NCBI GenBank assembly: GCA_044433415.1
Contig: JAWXTP010000125.1
Coordinates: 1-8,864 of the forward strand
Direction: 5' to 3'
From: JAWXTP01 sp044433415
Lineage (GTDB): Bacteria; Bacteroidota; Bacteroidia; Bacteroidales; Rikenellaceae
Length of the DNA: 8,864 bases
Shown: piece by piece, positions 1 to 5,057 of the stretch
Position numbering within the stretch: the first letter of the stretch is position 1
How the letters are laid out: each line of letters begins with the position of its first letter
Made by a program: the position numbers and the translations under genes
The notes under the pieces: generated by a model
The model's input: the letters and a program-made list of their open reading frames with translations, nothing else
Database searches by the model: none
Told to the model about the DNA's origin: nothing

Positions 1-498
1 AATCATAAACTCTTGGAATGCGATAGGAGCATCAGAGTGAGAACCACCATTGATGATGTTCATCATAGGTACTGGTAAAGTGAAAGTGTTAGTACCACCG
101 ATATAACGGTAAAGAGGCATGTCAAGGTAAGCAGCAGCAGCTTTAGCAACAGCAAGAGAAACACCTAAAATAGCGTTAGCACCTAAGTTAGATTTTGTTT
201 TTGTACCGTCAAGTTCTAACATTTTGTGGTCAATAGTGCGTTGCTCAAGAGCAGAATATCCTTCTAATGCAGGAGCAATTATAGTATTTACGTTAGCTAC
301 AGCTTTTAATGTACCTTTACCACCGTAACGAGCTTTGTCGCCATCACGAAGCTCTAAGGCTTCATTTTCGCCTGTTGAAGCACCTGATGGTACTGAAGCG
401 CGACCAATTACACCTGATTCAAGAGTTACATCTACTTCTACTGTAGGGTTACCACGTGAGTCAATAATCTCACGAGCTACGATTTTTTCAATTTTCAT
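1..498 (-). CDS. eno: enolase, N-terminal part (runs off the left edge)
   Basis: Enolase (2-phosphoglycerate to phosphoenolpyruvate, cytoplasmic glycolysis). The reverse strand reads from ATG at 498 without a stop for 166 codons and continues beyond base 1. The start MKIEKIVAREIIDSRGNPTV is the near-invariant enolase N-terminus. It is followed by the family's SGVIGRASVPSGASTGE segment, where the mobile catalytic loop with the conserved Ser lies, and by NLGANAILGVSLAVAKAAA, then NIINGGSHSD and IAFQEFMI at the edge. About 166 of roughly 430 residues are present. There is no strong Shine-Dalgarno, only an A/T-rich leader, as is usual in Bacteroidota. The gene has its own promoter at 537-568 and is separated from the upstream lipoprotein gene by a terminator, so it is probably transcribed on its own from this side. 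Identification is near certain. Confidence 0.98.
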   Translation of the reverse strand, partial: MKIEKIVAREIIDSRGNPTVEVDVTLESGVIGRASVPSGASTGENEALELRDGDKARYGGKGTLKAVANVNTIIAPALEGYSALEQRTIDHKMLELDGTKTKSNLGANAILGVSLAVAKAAAAYLDMPLYRYIGGTNTFTLPVPMMNIINGGSHSDAPIAFQEFMI

Positions 499-536
499 GC
501 TTTTATAAATATTAATTGTTTTCAATAATAATATTG

Positions 537-568
537 CAAAAGTATCGAAAATGCTTATGCTTTACAAT
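537..568 (-). promoter_or_regulatory. enolase promoter, Bacteroidota -33/-7 type
   Basis: On the minus strand the box TACTTTTG (537-544) fits the Bacteroidota -7 consensus TAnnTTTG exactly. Twenty bases upstream is ATTG (565-568), one mismatch from the -33 box TTTG. Transcription would start near 530 and leave a leader of about 30 nt before the enolase ATG. Spacing and position support the call; no experimental start site is known to me. Confidence 0.7.
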
Positions 569-611
569 CCCTATAACTAGGTAAAATAAATCAATTTTAT
601 AGCGGGAAATT

Positions 612-671
612 GTGACAAGTGACAAAAAATGATTAACGATTAATGGTTAATCATTAATGGCGACAAGCGAC
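612..671. repeat. A/T-rich perfect hairpin flanked by two copies of a 12-bp GYGACAAGYGAC repeat
   Basis: A perfect 10-bp inverted repeat, AATGATTAAC (628-637) and GTTAATCATT (646-655), has an 8-nt loop. It is flanked on both sides by the same-orientation 12-mers GTGACAAGTGAC (612-623) and GCGACAAGCGAC (660-671), which differ by two C/T changes. The 12-mer recurs twice, in opposite orientations, in the inverted repeat near 3.6 kb, so it looks like a dispersed repeat of this genome. It lies upstream of the enolase promoter; no function can be assigned. Apart from this block, the enolase promoter and the terminator at 716-755, I see nothing in 499-826. Confidence 0.65.
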
Positions 672-715
672 TAAATAATTACAGTTATAATTTTGTGATT
701 CTGTAACAAATTTTT

Positions 716-755
716 AAAAAAAAACACCATGCAGCTCGCTGCTGCATGGTGTTTT
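716..755 (-). terminator. strong rho-independent terminator of the NigD-like gene
   Basis: A perfect 15-bp stem pairs 721-735 with 741-755 around a 5-nt loop; on the minus strand it is followed by a run of nine T (716-724, the first few pairing into the stem base). It lies about 70 nt beyond the stop of the lipoprotein gene and insulates enolase from it. The plus-strand side has only TTTT then AAAA, so function is mainly on the minus strand. Confidence 0.9.
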
Positions 756-826
756 AAAATTTAATGTCCGAGATTGTCCACTTTTTCAAAAATGGTCTAG
801 GGAATCTCTCAAAGCGAAGCTAAAGC

Positions 827-1537
827 CTATTCAAAAAGGTTGTCGCTATCTATAGTAACCCAAATCTCCCCACTAAGTTCCGTATCTATCTTTAGGTTTA
901 TACCTTTTTTATCAAGTAGCAATTGGCGGTATGCGCTAACGTCAAAACTCAAATACTCAGAAGTACTAGTTTCCTCACCTGTACCGCTATTACCATTGTC
1001 ATAGCGAAGTTCGAAGTTTACATAATCTTCAACCTCTTCAGCTTCTTTTTCATACATAACATATACAAGGTAGAATTTAGCATTGCTAGCATTGTTAGAG
1101 CTATAAGTTATGTAGGTATTTAGGTAATTGTAAGAAAGGCTAATGCTAGAGTACATAGATACTAGTTGATCATTGGCGATAGCTTCATCTTCAGACTCCG
1201 ACGATACAGTAGTGCACTCACCTTCAATAACGTTAAGTACTTGGTAAAGGTCAGCTACATAGTCAAAATCAGCAATCTCACTTTTTGAGTAGTCTATACC
1301 TACAATAACTCTCTCTCCTATTGTAAGATCTGATAAGTCTGTTTTTGAAAGGTTTAAGTTTACATAAAAAGTGTCATCTGTATCTAATTCAAAGTAGATA
1401 CCATCTTCTACAGCATCAGTTTCGCGTACTGTAGCGTAAGTGTAAATGTCTGGTGCATCAATACCTGAATTGTTATTGTTACATGAAGTAACAAATAGTA
1501 AAGATAATAATACAGGAAGAATAAATAATTTTTTCAT
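827..1537 (-). CDS. NigD-like lipoprotein
   Basis: A 236-residue lipoprotein that resembles the NigD-like family, which is widespread in Bacteroidota and biochemically uncharacterised. Residues 1-19 form a lipoprotein signal (MKKLFILPVLLSLLFVTSC) with lipobox V-T-S-C and Cys19 as the acylated residue. The residues after Cys (NNNN) are not acidic, so I see no surface-export signal and infer an inner-leaflet, periplasm-facing position. Residues about 31-107 look like the OB-fold-like N-terminal domain (YFELDTDDTFYVNLN, then IGERVIVGIDY and the FDYVADLYQVLNV strand). Residues about 120-232 look like the C-terminal beta-sandwich (YNYLNTYITY, FYLVYVMYEKE, YVNFELRYDNG, IWVTIDSD). It is divergent from the sigma/Dma pair and shares a palindromic promoter region with it. 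In the founding Dma system a NigD protein mediates hypervesiculation, so this is a candidate output of that circuit (inference). Confidence 0.85.
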   Translation of the reverse strand: MKKLFILPVLLSLLFVTSCNNNNSGIDAPDIYTYATVRETDAVEDGIYFELDTDDTFYVNLNLSKTDLSDLTIGERVIVGIDYSKSEIADFDYVADLYQVLNVIEGECTTVSSESEDEAIANDQLVSMYSSISLSYNYLNTYITYSSNNASNAKFYLVYVMYEKEAEEVEDYVNFELRYDNGNSGTGEETSTSEYLSFDVSAYRQLLLDKKGINLKIDTELSGEIWVTIDSDNLFE

Positions 1538-1596
1538 AATTCTTTTTTTAGTGTTTATAATTGTTTTATTATTTCAGTAATAGAAAGTAAAGATAT

Positions 1597-1648
1597 ACAA
1601 AAATACTGCATAAATAAAAAAAATAATAATTTATGCAGTATTTTTTGT
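1597..1648. promoter_or_regulatory. palindromic divergent promoter region between the NigD-like gene and the sigma factor
   Basis: A perfect 17-bp inverted repeat, AAAAATACTGCATAAAT (1599-1615) and its complement (1629-1645), is separated by 13 bp of A/T. The symmetry continues one more step outward (ACA / TGT, with one extra T on the right). The left arm carries TATTTTTG read on the minus strand (1598-1605), an exact TAnnTTTG -7 box that would start the lipoprotein mRNA near 1591. The right arm carries TATTTTTTG on the plus strand (1639-1647), the same box with one extra T, which would start the sigma operon near 1653. No good -33 TTTG is visible for either direction, which may mean that an alternative sigma factor or an activator is needed. 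It is not a convincing terminator, because it lies between divergent starts. Confidence 0.65.
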
Positions 1649-1690
1649 AAATTAGCATTGTATAAATGTACGATTAAAATAAGGTGCGTA

Positions 1691-2242
1691 ATGCTCATAG
1701 ACGAAAAAACTATAGTTAAAAATGTGAAGCGTGGTAGAAAAGATGCTCAGAAGGCTCTATATGATACCTATGCTAAACGTCTTATGACCATATCGCTCAG
1801 ATATGTAGGGCGTTATGATATTGCCGAAGATGTGCTACATGACGCTTTTATAAAAATATTTCAGAATATTGGTAAATTTAAATATAGAGGTGAAGGTTCC
1901 TTACGTGCTTGGATGGATAGGGTGACGATAAATACAGCGTTGGAGTGGCTGAGAAATCAGAAAAAAACTACTATGCTGAATGAAGAGTTTATCCCTGAGG
2001 AGGTGGAAGAGGAGCCTTCCTTTATAGGGGTACAGTCTATCCCTCAAGATGTGTTATTAAAATTTATAGCTGAACTACCTGTAGGGTATAGGACTATATT
2101 TAACATGTTTTGTATAGAAGACTATTCTCACCGTGAGATTGCTGAAGAGTTAGGCATCAAAGAAAAAAGTTCATCGTCACAGCTGTTACGAGCAAAAAGA
2201 TTACTCGCAAATAAAATAACTAAACACCTAAAATCATCATGA
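1691..2242 (+). CDS. ECF-type RNA polymerase sigma factor
   Basis: A 183-residue sigma-70 family ECF factor that directs RNA polymerase to alternative promoters. Residues 21-90 form region 2: LYDTYAKRLMTISLRYVG, then DIAEDVLHDAFIKIFQNIGKF (the core-binding 2.2 helix) and the region 2.3/2.4 segment LRAWMDRVTINTALEWLRN that melts and reads the -10 element. An acidic linker follows (about 97-115). Region 4 covers about 119-180, with the helix-turn-helix YSHREIAEELGIKEKSSSSQLLRAKRLL (145-172) for -35 recognition. I chose ATG 1691 because AAGG sits 6 nt upstream and family members begin close to region 2. An in-frame TTG at 1658 would add 11 residues but would overlap the likely transcription start. 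The stop overlaps the next gene's start (ATGA), which predicts translational coupling with its anti-sigma partner. Confidence 0.95.
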   Translation: MLIDEKTIVKNVKRGRKDAQKALYDTYAKRLMTISLRYVGRYDIAEDVLHDAFIKIFQNIGKFKYRGEGSLRAWMDRVTINTALEWLRNQKKTTMLNEEFIPEEVEEEPSFIGVQSIPQDVLLKFIAELPVGYRTIFNMFCIEDYSHREIAEELGIKEKSSSSQLLRAKRLLANKITKHLKSS

Positions 2243-3459
2243 GTAAACACGATATAAATAAAGAGTGGAGTAAAGCAGTAGGTGATAGACTTCGTGATGC
2301 TGAAACTCCCGTATCTGGGGAGCTATGGGAAAGGATAAATAGTTCTTCTAGCTTCCGAAAACCTTTTAATAACTACCGTAGCTTGTCAATCTGGGCTGCA
2401 TCTCTTGCTGCGCTCCTAATTATAGGACTTCTATTAATGAATAAGTCTTCTGATATAGAGGAAGCAGCTGTTCTTATCTCTGAACTTGACACCCTAACTG
2501 TAGAGGAAGATATATTAAATATTGAGGATGTAAATCTTGAAGAAGAACTAACACAGGATATTATAGCTACAAATATTGTTGTCTGCCCTCCTGTAGAGGA
2601 TAAATATCAGTCAGCAATTAAGAAACATGAAGCCTCTGAACAGAAAGATTCTGAAGATGATAAATACGTAAAAGAGGAAGCTGTATCAATAGAGGATGAG
2701 CCTACACAAGAGAAGCACACATCTAAAGAAAAACCTTCACAGCAACATACAAAAGCTAATGAAGTGCAGCAAGAGAAATCTTACTATGCTAATTTAGCAA
2801 AATATAGAAGCCTATCAGAGGATGCGTCGTCGCCTGCTACAATGTTAGCGTTTAACTTTGGTGGAGGTAACGCAAAATACAACTATGCTTCTGCAGTACA
2901 TCCTAATAATATCCTTAGTGCCCTATTAATAAATAAATATGACTCGGAGACGGACTTCTTGGAGTCTTATGAAACATCTGAGGTGTCGCATAGACAACCT
3001 TTTATTGTTGCGTTAAATGTAGGACAGGAATTGTTTGATAAGTTTCGTGTAGGTAGTGGGTTGAGTTATACTCTTTTAGCATCTGAGGTTAACACGTATA
3101 ATGAGACTTCGGCCAAAAAACAGAAACTCCACTTCATAGGGTTACCGCTATGGGCAAGCTATGATGTGTTAAGCTATGATAAATTTGCTTTGTACGCTGG
3201 TGGAGGTACGCGACTAGAGTATTGCGTATCAGCAAAGGTAGACGATATGAAAATTAATGAGAATAGATGGCATAGCTCCGTAAATGCTATGGTAGGTGCT
3301 GAGTATAATGTTAATAAGTGGTTGGGATTCTATTGTGAACCTGACTTGTCATACTATTTCACAAAAACAAAACTTAAAACTATACGTAATGAGAATGCTG
3401 TTTCTTTTAGTGTAAGGTTTGGAGTGAAATTTATGATTAATGGAACATCTAAATTTTAA
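2239..3459 (+). CDS. Dma-like dual membrane-spanning anti-sigma factor with outer-membrane beta-barrel
   Basis: A 406-residue protein with an unusual order of parts. Residues 1-45 are cytoplasmic (EWSKAVGDRLRDAETPVSGELWERI), the kind of short helical segment expected to bind the sigma factor. Residues 48-67 form one hydrophobic helix (LSIWAASLAALLIIGLLLMN) with no signal-peptide cleavage site. Residues 70-200 are a low-complexity, Glu/Lys/Asp/Ser/Gln-rich linker, probably disordered and long enough to cross the periplasm. Residues about 201-406 are alternating hydrophobic/polar strands with glycines and aromatics (FALYAGGGTRLEY, VGAEYNVNKWLGFYCEPDLSYYF, VSFSVRFGVKFMI), like the small 8-strand barrels often annotated as porin-family proteins. 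This is the organisation described for Dma proteins, which are restricted to Bacteroidota. It is translationally coupled to the ECF sigma gene (4-bp overlap). Its role as anti-sigma factor is inferred from architecture and context; the barrel would sense the outer membrane or an external cue. Confidence 0.88.
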   Translation: MSKHDINKEWSKAVGDRLRDAETPVSGELWERINSSSSFRKPFNNYRSLSIWAASLAALLIIGLLLMNKSSDIEEAAVLISELDTLTVEEDILNIEDVNLEEELTQDIIATNIVVCPPVEDKYQSAIKKHEASEQKDSEDDKYVKEEAVSIEDEPTQEKHTSKEKPSQQHTKANEVQQEKSYYANLAKYRSLSEDASSPATMLAFNFGGGNAKYNYASAVHPNNILSALLINKYDSETDFLESYETSEVSHRQPFIVALNVGQELFDKFRVGSGLSYTLLASEVNTYNETSAKKQKLHFIGLPLWASYDVLSYDKFALYAGGGTRLEYCVSAKVDDMKINENRWHSSVNAMVGAEYNVNKWLGFYCEPDLSYYFTKTKLKTIRNENAVSFSVRFGVKFMINGTSKF

Positions 3460-3495
3460 AATTAGAAATATCTTTTAGTGCCAACGTGTTTTATG

Positions 3496-3530
3496 AAAAG
3501 AGGGTGACCCTTTAGGTTGCTCTTTTTTTT
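3496..3530 (+). terminator. rho-independent terminator of the sigma/Dma operon
   Basis: AAAAGAG (3496-3502) pairs with CTCTTTT (3520-3526). An inner TGACC/GGTTG stem includes two G-T wobbles beside a 2-nt bulge. The hairpin leads into eight T (3523-3530), 37 nt after the stop codon. Position and U-tract make the call good. Confidence 0.85.
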
Positions 3531-3540
3531 GTAATAATAG

Positions 3541-3709
3541 CAGGGACTTTACTGGGACTTTACTGGGAGCGACAAGCAACTAAAAAAAATATAAGAAAGA
3601 TTATAGTTTTATTAAATTATTCTAGCAATCTTTTTACTATACATTTGTCGCTTGTCGCTCCCAGTAAAGTCCCAGTAAAGTCCCAGTAAAGTCCCAGTAA
3701 AGTCCCAGC
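3541..3709. repeat. long inverted repeat with 11-bp tandem repeats in its arms
   Basis: The left arm 3543-3577 is perfectly complementary to 3650-3684 over 35 bp. The outer part of each arm is built from an 11-bp tandem unit: two copies of GGGACTTTACT on the left (3543-3564), and on the right four full copies of the complement CCCAGTAAAGT (3660-3703) followed by a partial fifth. The inner 13 bp contain GCGACAAGC. The 72-bp centre is A/T-rich and can pair further (GATTATAG at 3599-3606 against CTAGCAATC at 3622-3630, with imperfections). No reading frame or transposase is associated. The unequal copy number (2 versus 4) points to slippage or template switching. Possible natures are a hairpin-forming repetitive extragenic element or a small non-autonomous mobile element; no target-site duplication is obvious. 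Confidence 0.85.
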
Positions 3710-3730
3710 GCTTTTTATTGTTGTAAATTC

Positions 3731-3899
3731 TTAAGGGAACTTCTAAAAATTAGGTTTTAACGCTTTTGGATTTTAAAGTTTCATCTTTGAACTTTCCAAA
3801 ATGTGCCATAGGAACCACTATGCCATCATTTTAAAAACTCCAAATCTAAAACTTTAAAATTCAAAATCGAATAAAACTAATTATTAGAAATCCCCTTAA
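3731..3899. repeat. 169-bp imperfect hairpin element, copy 1
   Basis: This is an almost fully self-complementary element: base i pairs with base 170-i over most of its length, with outer arms TTAAGGG / CCCCTTAA. The tip stem CATAG (3807-3811) pairs with CTATG (3818-3822) around the loop GAACCA. It aligns without gaps to copy 2 at 4010-4178 with about 136 of 169 identical bases by hand count. Nine of the base pairs differ in both partners so that pairing is kept. The most conserved parts are the mid-arm segments, for example TTTTAACGCTTT and TTCATCTTTGAACTTT, not the ends, unlike a typical MITE. No coding content is visible. Confidence 0.88.
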
Positions 3900-3912
3900 A
3901 AATCATCACTGT

Positions 3913-3955
3913 TGCAAACGTTTGCAGATTTTGCAAACGTTTCCGCAAACGTTCT
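3913..3955. promoter_or_regulatory. cluster of three LacI/GalR-type operator-like sites
   Basis: A perfect 14-bp palindrome TGCAAACGTTTGCA (3913-3926) is followed by two degenerate copies, TGCAAACGTTTCCG (3932-3945) and GCAAACGTTCT (3945-3955). The core GCAAACGTTTGC with a central CG is the type of site bound by LacI/GalR-family regulators (for example PurR-like sites). The cluster lies just upstream of the predicted promoter at 3979-4009 and could control the downstream outer-membrane barrel gene. No LacI-family gene is in the window, so the binding protein is unknown. Confidence 0.5.
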
Positions 3956-3978
3956 CATAAAAAATTGAGTTAAAAAAC

Positions 3979-4009
3979 TTTTATTCAGCTGTTTAAAGGT
4001 ATATTTTTG
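3979..4009 (+). promoter_or_regulatory. predicted promoter firing into hairpin copy 2
   Basis: TATTTTTG (4002-4009) fits TAnnTTTG exactly. TTTT (3979-3982), one mismatch from TTTG, lies 19 nt upstream. The predicted start near 4015 falls at the first bases of the hairpin element at 4010-4178, so the mRNA of the barrel gene would begin with that hairpin and have a leader of about 225 nt. This is prediction from consensus only. Confidence 0.55.
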
Positions 4010-4178
4010 TATAGGAGAATTCTAAAAACTGGATTTTAACGCTTTCGGATTTTAAAGATTCATCTTTGAACTTTTACAAATACGCCGTGGGAACCACCAC
4101 GCCTGTATTTATAAAACTCCAAATCTAAAACTTTAAAATTCGAAATCGAATAAAACCAGTTTCTAGAACTCTCCTATA
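4010..4178. repeat. 169-bp imperfect hairpin element, copy 2
   Basis: The second copy of the element has exactly the same length as copy 1 and the same layout. The outer arms TATAGGAG / CTCCTATA are nearly perfect: the first and last 23 nt match at 21 positions. The tip stem CGTGG (4086-4090) pairs with CCACG (4097-4101). Compared with copy 1, A-T pairs are replaced by G-C pairs at several places in both arms together. It lies 63 nt upstream of the start of the barrel gene and just after a -7 box, so it may be transcribed as the 5' leader of that gene. Confidence 0.88.
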
Positions 4179-4241
4179 GAAATTAAAAAACAAGCATAAA
4201 TAATAAATACAATTAACTTAACTTTCTTAATCTGTTAAAAA

Positions 4242-5000
4242 ATGAACAAATCTACTTTATCATTAAACGCAAAAAAAATTATCTTTACTGTACTATTTTC
4301 TGTAGTTTCTTTTGTTAGTTTTGCACAACTTCACATGTCTGCAAATATTCAGACTAATCACCTATGGAGGGGTGGTGAAGTAGCAGATGGTATAGTTGTT
4401 ACTTATGATTTAGACTATGTTCCTTTTGGTGAGAATTTCAGTGTAGGATTTTGGGGTGGTACTAATGTACTAGGAGCATACAAGGAGTTTAACTTTGTAG
4501 CTAAGTATAATAAAGGAGGTTTCTCAGCAGCTTTAGCAGACACTTACAACTTTTCAGATTATGCTACATATAATAATGATAAGTTTTTTGATTATAAATC
4601 TTCAACAACAGGTAGATTTCTAGATGCTAAATTAGCATATAGATTTGGTGAGAAGTTTCCTTTAAGAATTGGTTGGTCGACAATAGTTTTTGGACGAGAC
4701 AGAAACGCTGATAATACAAAAAATAAATTTTCTACTTATTGCTCTCTTGAGTATCCAGTATATAATAAAGAAATGTGGAGAGTAGATACAAAAGTAGGAG
4801 GTGCGTTTGCTTTAAATAATTCGAAAGGTGAAAAAGCCAACTTTTATGGTGAAAAAGCTGACTTAGTGAATGTTTCATTAATCGTGACACGTAATATTGA
4901 TATTAAAGGTTATCGAGTGCCAGTTTCTGCAACAGCTATGTTTAATCCAGATTCGAATAAGGCTTATTTTCAGCTAGCGGTACAGTTATTCTCTTTTTAA
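4242..5000 (+). CDS. small outer-membrane beta-barrel protein (TorF/Gcw_chp-like putative porin)
   Basis: A 252-residue exported protein. Residues 1-28 form a signal peptide ending VSFVSFA before Gln29. The remainder is a series of amphipathic strands rich in Gly, Tyr and Phe, and it ends in QLAVQLFSF, whose terminal Phe matches the outer-membrane assembly signal. The segment NHLWRGGEVADGIVVTYDLDY (39-59) resembles the opening strand-turn of the TorF/Gcw_chp type putative porins (a pattern like YxxRGxxxxDG followed by a Y-containing strand), so I place it near that family with moderate confidence; substrate and function are unknown. The start ATG is preceded by A-rich sequence without Shine-Dalgarno. 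It stands alone, behind the repeat-rich region with an operator-like cluster and a hairpin leader, and it is convergent with the regulator gene 57 nt downstream. I see no clear terminator between them. Confidence 0.8.
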   Translation: MNKSTLSLNAKKIIFTVLFSVVSFVSFAQLHMSANIQTNHLWRGGEVADGIVVTYDLDYVPFGENFSVGFWGGTNVLGAYKEFNFVAKYNKGGFSAALADTYNFSDYATYNNDKFFDYKSSTTGRFLDAKLAYRFGEKFPLRIGWSTIVFGRDRNADNTKNKFSTYCSLEYPVYNKEMWRVDTKVGGAFALNNSKGEKANFYGEKADLVNVSLIVTRNIDIKGYRVPVSATAMFNPDSNKAYFQLAVQLFSF

Positions 5001-5057
5001 AAATTCCCTCAGCGTGTCTGTAAAAGGACAATGTGCTACCACTAAGCATACTGAATA

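Noticed and set aside
923..1123. Open frame of 66 codons on the plus strand inside the lipoprotein gene
   Set aside because: It is antisense to a well-supported lipoprotein gene, has no ribosome-binding context and no recognisable domain.
1658..1690. TTG-initiated 11-residue extension of the sigma factor
   Set aside because: ATG 1691 has an AAGG six bases upstream and fits the family's N-terminus; the TTG would be only a few bases from the predicted transcription start.
3543..3703. CRISPR-like array of short repeats
   Set aside because: The 11-bp units are directly adjacent without spacers and are arranged as inverted arms of a hairpin; no cas gene is present.
3731..4178. Integron attC sites or a conventional MITE pair
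   Set aside because: No RYYYAAC/GTTRRRY core sites or cassette genes are seen. For a MITE the ends should be the conserved part, but here the ends differ between copies and no target duplication is evident.
5001..5057. Bidirectional terminator between the convergent barrel and regulator genes
   Set aside because: TGTC/GACA can pair weakly, but there is no stable stem or T-run on either strand.
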